Origin: Actinomycetota bacterium
GTDB taxonomy: Bacteria; Actinomycetota; Actinomycetes; S36-B12; UBA10799
Length of the DNA: 8,194 nucleotides
Assembly: GCA_030837445.1 (NCBI GenBank)
Contig: JAUPKM010000444.1
Location: forward strand, 1-8,194
Direction: 5' to 3'
Shown here: piece by piece, positions 1 to 6,751 of the stretch
How positions within the stretch are numbered: position 1 is the first letter of the stretch
Layout: each line of letters starts with the position of its first letter
Program-made: the position numbers and the translations under genes
The notes under the pieces: generated by a model
What the model saw: the letters and a program-made list of their open reading frames with translations, nothing else
The model's database searches: none
Told to the model about the DNA's origin: nothing

Positions 1-258
1 ACCCAAGGGCGGCAGCTCACGGTGTACAACGGCGCGAAGTGCCTCGACGCGTCGGGGGCCGGGACGGCGGACGGCACTCAGGCGATCATCTGGGACTGCA
101 ACGGCCAGGCGAACCAGCAGTGGAACGTCACCTCCGACGGAACCATCACCGGGGTGCAGTCCGGGCGGTGCCTCGACGCGACGGGGTCCGGAACGGCAAA
201 CGGCACGAAGATCGTCCTGTGGTCGTGCAACGGCCAGGCGAACCAACGGTGGAACCTC
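1..258 (+). repeat. CBM13 module of the first gene (beta and gamma repeats only)
   Basis: Ricin-B-type trefoil, cut by the window edge so that the alpha repeat is missing. The beta repeat has KCLDAS followed by NQQW; the gamma repeat has RCLDAT followed by NQRW. Both keep the Asp that in ricin-type sites contacts the sugar. DNA at 101-130 is identical to 4080-4109, DNA at 205-234 to 4184-4213, and DNA at 82-108 to 7808-7834. Confidence 0.88.
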
Positions 259-1281
259 TCGGGCACGCCGTCGCCGTCGCCCTCGCCGTCCGCTCCCGCG
301 CCGACGTCGCAGGCCGGTGCGCGACCGTGTGATCTGTACGCCGGGGGAGGAACCCCGTGCGTGGCAGCGCACAGCACGACCCGGACCCTGTACGCGGCGT
401 ACACCGGCAGCCTCTACCAGGTACGGCGGTCCTCGGACAGCGCGACGCGCAACATCGGCGTGCTGGCGTCGGGCGGCGTCGCCGACGGGTCGGCCCAGGA
501 CACGTTCTGCTCGGGTACGACCTGTGTGATCACGGTGGTGTACGACCAGTCCGGGCGGGGCAACGACCTGTGGTACCAGGGGTCGAGCGCCGTTCCCGGC
601 TCTCCCCAGAGCAGCCCGGCCAAGGCGACGAGTGAGTCGCTGACCGTCGGAGGCCGGAAGGCGTACTCGCTCTACATCAACCCCGGGAACAGCTACTGGC
701 GGGATGGCCACCTGACCGGAGTGCCGACCGGCGCCGCCCCGGAAGGGCTGTACATGGTGACCAGCGGCACACACGTCAACAGCGGCTGCTGTTTCGACTA
801 CGGCAACAGCGAGACCACGCGGAAGGCGGATGCCGCAGGGGCGATGGACGCGATCAACTTCGGCACCGAGTGCTGGTTCGGGGGGTGCCAGGGCAGCGGT
901 CCGTGGGTGCAGGCGGATCTGGAATGGGGATTGTTCCCGGGTGGGAGCAGCTCCTGGAACCCCGGCCAGAAGTCCTTCCCGAACAAGTTCGTCACCGCGA
1001 TGTTGAAGAACAACGGCACTTCGCGGCTCGCGCTCAAGGGCGGTAACGCCCAGTCCGGCACCCTGTCCACCCTGTGGGACGGGGCTCTCCCCAACGGGTA
1101 CAGCCCGATGAAGAAGCAGGGCGCGATCGTGCTGGGCAGCGGCGGTGACTGCTGCAAGCCCGATGGCGGCGCCAACCTCAGCGCCGGGACGTTCTACGAG
1201 GGGGCCGTCGTCGCTGGCTACCCGTCCGACGCGACGGAGAACGCGGTACAGGCCGATGTGGCCGCCGCCGGCTATCGGTGA
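1..1281 (+). CDS. Modular protein, 5'-truncated: CBM13 then GH54 alpha-L-arabinofuranosidase
   Basis: Secreted-type enzyme predicted to release terminal alpha-L-arabinofuranosyl residues from arabinan, arabinoxylan or arabinogalactan. The frame is open from base 1 and begins inside a CBM13 beta-trefoil, so the true start lies upstream; the GTG at 22 is an internal Val codon. Order seen: CBM13 beta and gamma repeats (1-258, two QxW motifs), Ser/Pro linker (259-318), GH54 domain (319-1278). The GH54 domain opens with PCDLY and TPCVAAHSTTR, and carries the vicinal Cys-Cys pair of the family (787-792, CCFDYGN), the Glu of DLEW (922-924, aligning with nucleophile E221 of Aspergillus kawachii AbfB) and the Asp of GGD (1147-1149, aligning with acid/base D297). 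It ends right after the catalytic domain, without CBM42. Odd points: the residue aligning with AbfB W206 is Phe (877), extra Cys occur at 871 and 886, and a Cys-Cys pair follows the catalytic Asp. The position of the CBM13 ahead of the GH54 suggests another catalytic module upstream (inference). The family call is firm; the exact substrate is not. Confidence 0.92.
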   Translation, partial: TQGRQLTVYNGAKCLDASGAGTADGTQAIIWDCNGQANQQWNVTSDGTITGVQSGRCLDATGSGTANGTKIVLWSCNGQANQRWNLSGTPSPSPSPSAPAPTSQAGARPCDLYAGGGTPCVAAHSTTRTLYAAYTGSLYQVRRSSDSATRNIGVLASGGVADGSAQDTFCSGTTCVITVVYDQSGRGNDLWYQGSSAVPGSPQSSPAKATSESLTVGGRKAYSLYINPGNSYWRDGHLTGVPTGAAPEGLYMVTSGTHVNSGCCFDYGNSETTRKADAAGAMDAINFGTECWFGGCQGSGPWVQADLEWGLFPGGSSSWNPGQKSFPNKFVTAMLKNNGTSRLALKGGNAQSGTLSTLWDGALPNGYSPMKKQGAIVLGSGGDCCKPDGGANLSAGTFYEGAVVAGYPSDATENAVQADVAAAGYR

Positions 1282-1323
1282 CGCAGCTGAACGGCAGGTC
1301 GTCCTTCAACCCCCTCAGGCCCT

Positions 1324-1327
1324 GGAG
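1324..1327 (+). promoter_or_regulatory. Ribosome-binding site for the GH43 gene
   Basis: GGAG ends 6 bases before the ATG at 1334. It decides this start over the much earlier in-frame ATG at 1145, which lies inside the GH54 gene and has no signal peptide after it. Confidence 0.75.
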
Positions 1328-1333
1328 ATCCTC

Positions 1334-2740
1334 ATGACCATGAGACCTCGACGCCCGCGTCGCGACGGCGTGGTTGCGGCCATCGCCGTCGTCCTGGCGG
1401 CGATCTGCACTGGCGCGGTACTGGCCGGCACGGCGCCGGCGCAGGCCGTGACGGCAACCATCACTCCCGGCGTGATGTGGACCGACACCGCCGGCAGCCG
1501 GCTCCAGGCCCACGGCGTCGGTGTCTTCACCGTGGGCTCCACCTACTTCATGGTGGGCGAGGACAAGAGCGCCGGGTCCACGTTCACGGCTGTCGCCTGC
1601 TACTCCTCGGCCGACCTGGTGCACTGGACACGTCAGACGAACGCGCTCTCCCGCCAGGGGTCCGGCGACCTGGCCGCCGGCCGCATCGTCGAGCGGCCCA
1701 AGGTGCTCTACAACAGCGCCACCGGCACGTACGTGATGTGGATGCACATCGACAACACCTCCTACAGCGACCGGCGGGCCGGCGTGGCCACCAGCACGAC
1801 GCCGTGCGGGCCCTACACGTACCGCGGCGCCACCGCTCCGCTGGGGCACCAGAGCCGTGACCTGGGGTTGTTCAAGGACACCGACGGCACGGCGTACCTG
1901 ATGCACGACGACCCGGCCGGGTCGCTGCGGATCGACCGGCTGTCCGCGGACTACACGACCGCGGAGGCGGCGGTGGCCTCGTTCCCCGAGATCGAGTCGC
2001 CGGCGATCGCCAAGGTGGACGGGCGCTACATCCTGCTCGGCTCGCACCTCACGGGGTGGGGAACGAACGACAACGTGTACGCCAGCGCCACGTCGCTGTC
2101 CGGGCCCTGGAGCTCGTTCACCGATGTGGCTCCCACAGGGACGCGCACCTACGACTCGCAGACCTCGTTCCTGCTCCCCGTCACGGGCAGCTCGGGGACC
2201 AGCTACGTCTACATCGGGGACCGCTGGAACGCAGGGGACCTCAACTCCTCGGTGCCGGTGTGGCTGCCGATCACGCTGACCGGCTCGGGCACGGCGGCGC
2301 TGAGCTGGTACCCGTCCTGGGGCATCGACACCGCCACCGGGCTGACGACCCTGCCGAACGGCCGGCTGGCCGGCAGCCAGTCCGGTCGCTGCCTGGAGAT
2401 CGCCGGCGGCTCCACGGCGAACGGCGCGGCCACCCAGATCGGGGACTGCACCGGTGGCGCGAACCAGACGTTCACGCCCACGACGGCCGGTGAACTGCGC
2501 GTCTACGGCGGAAAGTGCCTCCAGGCCCGCGGCCAGGGCACGAGCGCAGGAACCGTCGTGGAGACCGGGGACTGCAGCGGGAGCGACAGCCAGAAGTGGA
2601 TGCTCTCCAATGACGCCACAGTCGTCGGGGTCTCGTCGCGGCTGTGCCTCGACGTCAACGGCCAGGCGACGGCGAACGGCACCCGCGTCCAGCTGTGGAC
2701 CTGCAACGGCGGTGCCAACCAGAAGTGGAACCGCGGCTGA
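1334..2740 (+). CDS. Secreted GH43 exo-beta-1,3-galactanase-like enzyme with C-terminal CBM13
   Basis: Predicted to release galactose from the non-reducing end of beta-1,3-galactan, the backbone of type II arabinogalactan. The 468-residue product starts MTMRPRRPRR, has a hydrophobic core and a likely Sec cleavage after AQA (residue 38). The GH43 five-bladed propeller spans about residues 44-335 and the CBM13 about 347-468. Features of the galactan 1,3-beta-galactosidase branch (subfamily 24 type) are visible: DTAGSRLQAHG near the N-terminus, ERPKVLYN (E120), a Glu-Ser-Pro (E221, candidate general acid) followed by a TGW motif, and DSQT with Q276. In the Phanerochaete enzyme a Gln at this place stands in for the usual GH43 catalytic base. 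GH43-CBM13 galactanases are known from Streptomyces. The CBM13 is degraded: alpha has QTF rather than QxW and CLE; beta has CLQ; only gamma has CLD. The gene begins 52 bp after the GH54 stop. The ATG at 1340 is a less likely start. Family call strong, exact activity inferred. Confidence 0.88.
   Translation: MTMRPRRPRRDGVVAAIAVVLAAICTGAVLAGTAPAQAVTATITPGVMWTDTAGSRLQAHGVGVFTVGSTYFMVGEDKSAGSTFTAVACYSSADLVHWTRQTNALSRQGSGDLAAGRIVERPKVLYNSATGTYVMWMHIDNTSYSDRRAGVATSTTPCGPYTYRGATAPLGHQSRDLGLFKDTDGTAYLMHDDPAGSLRIDRLSADYTTAEAAVASFPEIESPAIAKVDGRYILLGSHLTGWGTNDNVYASATSLSGPWSSFTDVAPTGTRTYDSQTSFLLPVTGSSGTSYVYIGDRWNAGDLNSSVPVWLPITLTGSGTAALSWYPSWGIDTATGLTTLPNGRLAGSQSGRCLEIAGGSTANGAATQIGDCTGGANQTFTPTTAGELRVYGGKCLQARGQGTSAGTVVETGDCSGSDSQKWMLSNDATVVGVSSRLCLDVNGQATANGTRVQLWTCNGGANQKWNRG
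2370..2737 (+). repeat. CBM13 module of the GH43 gene
   Basis: Three-repeat trefoil at the C-terminus. The position of the sugar-contacting Asp reads Glu (alpha, CLEIAG), Gln (beta, CLQARG) and Asp (gamma, CLDVNG), so only gamma looks fully competent. DNA at 2702-2732 is identical over 31 bases to 4205-4235 in the next gene. Confidence 0.88.
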
Positions 2741-2776
2741 GGCCTGCGCACGGCCATGTGAAGGGAGTTACCAGAG

Positions 2777-4246
2777 ATGTGGACACGAGTCGGACGCCGG
2801 ACGGCTGCTGCGCTGCTCCCGCTGGCTCTCGCCGTCAGCGGCGGCCTCGCCGCGCTGGCGCACGCGCCGTCCGCCCGAGCGGCGACAGCGGGACCCTGCG
2901 ATCTGTACGCCGCGGGCGGGACGCCGTGCGTCGCCGCGCACAGCACGACCCGGGCACTCTACGGCGCCTACAACGGGCCCCTTTACCAGGTCAGACGCAC
3001 CTCGGACAACGCCACCCGGGACATCGGGGCGTCGGCCGCCGGCGGGGTCGCGGACGCCGCGGCGCAGGAAGCGTTCTGTTCCGGCGCCACCTGCCTGATC
3101 AGCGTCATCCACGACCAGTCCGGCCGGGGGAACCACCTCACCCAGGCGCCCCCCGGCACCTGGAAAGGCCCGGAGGCCGGCGGCTGGGACAGCCTTGCCG
3201 ACGCCAAGGCCGCCCCGGTCACCGTCGGCGGGCAGAAGGCGTACGGCGTCTTCATCGCGCCGGGGACGGGCTACCGCAACAACAAGACCAACGGCGTCGC
3301 GACCGGCGACCAACCGGAAGGCATCTACGCGGTCGTCGACGGCGTCCACTACAACAACTGGTGCTGCTTCGACTACGGCAACGCCCAGACGACCAACACG
3401 GCCGACGCCCCGGCCATCATGGAGACCGTCTACTTCGGGGCGGACCGGCAGTGGGGATACGGCGACGGCAGCGGTCCCTGGGTGATGGGCGATCTGGAGT
3501 GGGGGCTGTTCTCCGGGGTGAACGCTGGCTACAACCCCGACCCGCCGGTCAACCACCGCTTCGTCACCGCCGTCGTCAAGGGTGAGTCGAACCACTGGGC
3601 GATCCGAAGCGGGGACGCGCAGGCCGGGGGGTTGACCACGGTGTTCGACGGGCAGCGCCCCAAGGGCTACCACCCGATGAAGAAGCAGGGGGCGATCCTG
3701 CTCGGCATCGGCGGTGACAACAGCGTCTCCGGCGCGGGCACCTTCTACGAGGGCGTCCTGACGTCCGGCTACCCGTCCGACGCGACCGAGGCCGCGGTGC
3801 AGGCGAACATCACCGAGGCGCGCTACGCACCGCCCGGCGGCAACCCCACCCCGCAGCCGGCCTCGCAGATCGTGGGCAGCCAGTCCAGCCGGTGCATCGA
3901 GGTGCCGAGCGGTTCCGCGGCGAACGGCGCACAGGCGCAGCTGGCGGACTGTCAGGACGCCGACCGGCAGCACTGGACCTACACCGCCGGCAAAGCCCTC
4001 CAGGTGTTCGGCAACAAGTGCCTCGACGCCAGCGGGCAGGGCACGGCCAACGGGACCCAGGCAGTCATCTGGGACTGCCACGGCCAGGCGAACCAGCAGT
4101 GGAACGTCAATGCCGACGGGACCGTCACGGGGGTGCAGTCGGGCCTGTGCCTGGACGCGACGGGTGCCGGGACGGCGACCGGAACGAAGATCGTCCTGTG
4201 GTCGTGCAACGGCGGTGCCAACCAGAAGTGGAACCTCCGCAGCTGA
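2777..4246 (+). CDS. Secreted GH54 alpha-L-arabinofuranosidase with C-terminal CBM13
   Basis: Predicted exo-acting, retaining alpha-L-arabinofuranosidase acting outside the cell on arabinose side chains. The 489-residue product has a signal peptide (MWTRVGRR, then a hydrophobic stretch, likely cleavage after ARA at residue 35), a GH54 domain at about 38-347, a short Pro-rich linker (PPGGNPTPQP) and a CBM13 at about 364-489. Canonical GH54 residues are all present with the fungal spacing: vicinal C196-C197, W226 (30 residues on), nucleophile E241 in DLEW (45 residues on) and acid/base D314 in GIGGD. The domain reads very close to Aspergillus AbfB, with GRGNHLTQAPPG and GTGYRNN, but the fungal CBM42 is absent and CBM13 takes its place. 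The start is supported by AGGGAG-type ribosome-binding sequence at 2762-2767, nine bases upstream, and by an in-frame TGA at 2759-2761 that excludes an earlier start. The gene lies 36 bp after the GH43 gene and is a paralogue of the first gene's GH54 domain. Confidence 0.95.
   Translation: MWTRVGRRTAAALLPLALAVSGGLAALAHAPSARAATAGPCDLYAAGGTPCVAAHSTTRALYGAYNGPLYQVRRTSDNATRDIGASAAGGVADAAAQEAFCSGATCLISVIHDQSGRGNHLTQAPPGTWKGPEAGGWDSLADAKAAPVTVGGQKAYGVFIAPGTGYRNNKTNGVATGDQPEGIYAVVDGVHYNNWCCFDYGNAQTTNTADAPAIMETVYFGADRQWGYGDGSGPWVMGDLEWGLFSGVNAGYNPDPPVNHRFVTAVVKGESNHWAIRSGDAQAGGLTTVFDGQRPKGYHPMKKQGAILLGIGGDNSVSGAGTFYEGVLTSGYPSDATEAAVQANITEARYAPPGGNPTPQPASQIVGSQSSRCIEVPSGSAANGAQAQLADCQDADRQHWTYTAGKALQVFGNKCLDASGQGTANGTQAVIWDCHGQANQQWNVNADGTVTGVQSGLCLDATGAGTATGTKIVLWSCNGGANQKWNLRS
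3870..4243 (+). repeat. CBM13 module of the second GH54 gene
   Basis: Three repeats: alpha RCIEVP with RQHW, beta KCLDAS with NQQW, gamma LCLDAT with NQKW. Alpha has Glu in place of the sugar-contacting Asp; beta and gamma are canonical. This copy is the hub of sharing, having exact 30-31 base tracts in common with the first gene and with the GH43 gene. Confidence 0.88.
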
Positions 4247-4276
4247 GTTCGGGGCTGGGCGGGTAACGACGAGCGG

Positions 4277-4283
4277 AAGGGGA
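4277..4283 (+). promoter_or_regulatory. Ribosome-binding site for the GH59 gene
   Basis: Purine tract AAGGGGA ends nine bases before the ATG at 4293. It supports this start against in-frame codons reaching back to 4110, which lie within the preceding gene. Confidence 0.65.
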
Positions 4284-4292
4284 CAAGCTCTC

Positions 4293-6719
4293 ATGAAGAC
4301 ATGTCACGGGTGCGGGGCGGGCGACCGGGCCACGTTCCGGGAACGGACGTCGCGTACCTGGGCCGCGGTCACGGGCCTGCTGATGCTGGGGGCGAGCGTG
4401 TTCGTGGCGTTCCCCGCCCCAGCGCAGGCCGCCACGGCGATCAGCATCAACGGCTCCTCCGGGGGGCGGGTGTTCGAGGGAGTCGGCGCGATCAGCGGGG
4501 GCGGCGGCAACAGCAGGCTGCTCGTCGACTACCCGGAACCGCAGCGCAGTGACATCCTCGACTACCTGTTCACGCCGAACTACGGCGCGGCGATGCAGAT
4601 CCTCAAGGTGGAGATCGGCGGGGACACGAACTCGACGTCCGGCGCGGAACCCAGCCACGAACACGTCCGGGGGAAGGTGGACTGCGATCGCGGGTACGAA
4701 TGGTGGCTGATGGGCCAGGCGAAGGCTCGTAACCCCGGCATCAAGTTCTACGGGCTGGCCTGGGGCGCGCCCGGCTGGATCGGAAACGGCAACTTCTGGT
4801 CCGATGACTCGATCGACTACCTGGTGTCGTGGCTGGGCTGTGCAGCCTCGCACGGCCTGTCGATCGACTACCTCGGCGGGTGGAACGAACGCGGGCGGAA
4901 CATCGGCTGGTACAAGAACCTCCGGTCGGCGCTGAACTCCCGCGGATACCCGAACGTGAAGATCGTCGCGTCCGACGAGTTCGGCTGGAGCGCCGCGGAC
5001 GACGCCCAGCGCGACCCCGCGTTCGCCAGCGCGGTGTCCGTCTACGGCAGCCACTACGTGTGCGGGTACCGCAGCGCGCAGACGGACTGCCCGAGCTCGG
5101 GCACCGCGATCAACTCGGGGAAGTCCCTGTGGGCCAGCGAGAACGGCTCCGACGACTACAACGCCGGGGCGCAGGCCCTGGCCCGCGGCATCAACCGCGA
5201 CTACCTTGACGGCAAGATGACCGCCTACATCAACTGGCCGGTCATCGCGGCGATCACCCCCAACATCCCCTGGGCCACCACGGGGGTGGCGGTGGCGCCG
5301 CAGCCGTGGTCCGGCTACTACGCGATCGGCAAGAACACCTGGGTGATGGCGCACACCACGCAGTTCGCCACCCCCGGCTGGCGCTACCTCGACGGCTCCA
5401 GCGGCTACCTCGGCGGCAACAAGAGCAACGGCAGCTACGTCTCCCTGAAGTCGGCGAGCGGTAACGACTACAGCACCGTCATCGAGACGATGGACGCCGG
5501 CGGCGCCCAGGACCTCACGTTCAGCGTCACCGGGGGGCTCTCGGCCGGGACCGTCCACGTGTGGTCGACCAACGTCAAGTCCAACAACCCGGCCGACTAC
5601 TTCGTCAAGCGGAACGACCTCACCCCGTCGAACGGCACCTTCTCTCTCACCGTTCAGCCCGGGTACGTCTACAGCATCACCACGACCACCGGACAGGCCA
5701 AGGGAACCGCGGCCAGCCCGGCGCAGGGCAACCTGGCGCTGCCCTACACCGACACCTTCGACAGCTACCAGACCGCCCGCGAGGCCAAGTACCTGATGGA
5801 CCACCAGGGGTCCTTCGAGGTGGTCCCGTGCACCGGCGGCCGCACCGGGCAGTGCGTACGCCAGATGTCGGAGCAGACCCCGATCTTCTGGACGTCGGGC
5901 CACGCCGAGCCGTTCACCCTGCTCGGCGACCTCACCTGGCGCAACTACACCGTCTCCTCCGACGTCATGCTGGAGAAGTCCGGCTACGCCCAGCTCATCG
6001 GCCGGGCCACTACCTACAACCATGACGGCCCGCAGAACCTGAACGCCTACTACCTGCGGGTCGCTGACAACGGGGCCTGGTCCATCCGCAGTAACAACAC
6101 CAGCGGCAACCAGCGGACCCTGGCCAGCGGCACGACCTCGGCACTGGGCACCGGCCGCTGGCACACCATCTCGCTGACCCTCAACGGGAGCACGCTCACC
6201 GCGGCCGTCGACGGAGCCACCGTCGGCAGCGCCAGCGACTCCGCGTGGGTCGCCGGACAGATCGGCTACGCCACCGGCCAGGGGGTGGCGGCCCAGTTCG
6301 ACAACCTGAGCATCACCCCGATAGGGAGCGCGCCGGGCGCGACCACGGCGATCCGGGGGGCAGGCTCCAACCGCTGCCTCGACGTCGACGGCGCCAGTCA
6401 GGCCGACGGGGCCGTGGTGAACATCTGGGACTGCAGCGGTGCCGCGAACCAGCAATGGACGCTCGGCTCGAACAACCAGCTCACGGTGTACGGCAACAAG
6501 TGCCTCGACGCGCCCGGTACCGCCACCGGTGCCCGGATCCGGATCTGGCAGTGCTCGGGCGCGGCCAACCAGCAATGGAAGGTCAACCCCGACGGCACGA
6601 TCACCGGCGTCGGATCCGGCCTGTGCCTCGACGTGACCGGTGCGGCGACCAGCAACGGCTCGGCTGTCGCGCTGTGGACGTGCAACGGCGGCAGCAACCA
6701 GCAGTGGACCCGTTCCTAG
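4293..6719 (+). CDS. Secreted GH59 beta-galactosidase / galactocerebrosidase-like enzyme with CBM13
   Basis: The 808-residue protein resembles animal lysosomal galactocerebrosidase along its length. Here it probably removes terminal beta-galactosyl residues from plant or microbial galactan. A long signal peptide (cleavage likely after AQA at residue 46) has an n-region with Cys at 4 and 7. The GH59 core starts near residue 50 with FEGVGAISGGG and LLVDYPEPQRS. The acid/base is E199 in WNER and the nucleophile E283 in WASE, matching human GALC E182 and E258 by motif. QPWSGYY and HTTQFATPGWRYL follow. A GALC-type lectin beta-sandwich spans about 479-680 (LPYTDTF to AQFDNLSI), then a CBM13 at about 684-808 with three intact QxW repeats. 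Two carbohydrate-binding modules on one enzyme is notable. The gene starts 46 bp after the GH54 gene. The family is clear; the natural substrate is inferred from the neighbours, since glycolipid activity cannot be excluded from sequence. Confidence 0.93.
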   Translation: MKTCHGCGAGDRATFRERTSRTWAAVTGLLMLGASVFVAFPAPAQAATAISINGSSGGRVFEGVGAISGGGGNSRLLVDYPEPQRSDILDYLFTPNYGAAMQILKVEIGGDTNSTSGAEPSHEHVRGKVDCDRGYEWWLMGQAKARNPGIKFYGLAWGAPGWIGNGNFWSDDSIDYLVSWLGCAASHGLSIDYLGGWNERGRNIGWYKNLRSALNSRGYPNVKIVASDEFGWSAADDAQRDPAFASAVSVYGSHYVCGYRSAQTDCPSSGTAINSGKSLWASENGSDDYNAGAQALARGINRDYLDGKMTAYINWPVIAAITPNIPWATTGVAVAPQPWSGYYAIGKNTWVMAHTTQFATPGWRYLDGSSGYLGGNKSNGSYVSLKSASGNDYSTVIETMDAGGAQDLTFSVTGGLSAGTVHVWSTNVKSNNPADYFVKRNDLTPSNGTFSLTVQPGYVYSITTTTGQAKGTAASPAQGNLALPYTDTFDSYQTAREAKYLMDHQGSFEVVPCTGGRTGQCVRQMSEQTPIFWTSGHAEPFTLLGDLTWRNYTVSSDVMLEKSGYAQLIGRATTYNHDGPQNLNAYYLRVADNGAWSIRSNNTSGNQRTLASGTTSALGTGRWHTISLTLNGSTLTAAVDGATVGSASDSAWVAGQIGYATGQGVAAQFDNLSITPIGSAPGATTAIRGAGSNRCLDVDGASQADGAVVNIWDCSGAANQQWTLGSNNQLTVYGNKCLDAPGTATGARIRIWQCSGAANQQWKVNPDGTITGVGSGLCLDVTGAATSNGSAVALWTCNGGSNQQWTRS
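6345..6716 (+). repeat. CBM13 module of the GH59 gene
   Basis: Three repeats, all with Asp at the sugar-contact position (RCLDVD, KCLDAP, LCLDVT) and all with NQQW. The beta repeat is shortened by about two residues after CLDAPG compared with the other copies. All three sites look competent. Confidence 0.88.
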
Positions 6720-6743
6720 CCATCAGTGTCACCCTGACCGAAC

Positions 6744-6747
6744 GGAG
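6744..6747 (+). promoter_or_regulatory. Ribosome-binding site for the esterase gene
   Basis: GGAG ends only four bases before the ATG at 6752, a short but usable spacing. The signal peptide right after this ATG makes it the best start; in-frame codons extend back to 6245 but lie inside the GH59 gene. Confidence 0.6.
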
Positions 6748-6751
6748 CATC

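Noticed and set aside
22..24. GTG at 22 as start of the first gene
   Set aside because: The frame is open to base 1 and the GTG lies inside a conserved CBM13 strand (LTVYNGAKC), with no signal peptide after it.
1145..1333. Longer N-terminus for the GH43 gene from ATG 1145
   Set aside because: It would overlap the end of the GH54 gene and encode low-complexity residues; a ribosome-binding site and signal peptide mark 1334.
2741..2755. GGCC-TGCGCAC-GGCC inverted repeat between the GH43 and second GH54 genes as a terminator
   Set aside because: The stem is only four base pairs, no T-tract follows, and it lies 21 bp before the next start.
4110..4292. Longer N-terminus for the GH59 gene from 4110
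   Set aside because: It overlaps the CBM13 of the preceding gene in another frame; ribosome-binding site and signal peptide place the start at 4293.
2768..4294. Antisense open frame of about 508 codons opposite the second GH54 gene
   Set aside because: Typical shadow of G/C-rich third positions. Its translation is a low-complexity Arg/Gly/Val/Ala mix without recognisable domains, whereas the plus strand has full GH54 and CBM13 motifs.
4125..6575. Antisense open frame of about 816 codons opposite the GH59 gene
   Set aside because: Same codon-bias artefact. No domain or signal peptide is recognisable, and it lies opposite an unambiguous gene.
6245..6751. Longer N-terminus for the esterase from 6245
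   Set aside because: It lies within the GH59 gene in another frame, with Arg-rich shadow composition; the signal peptide begins at 6752.
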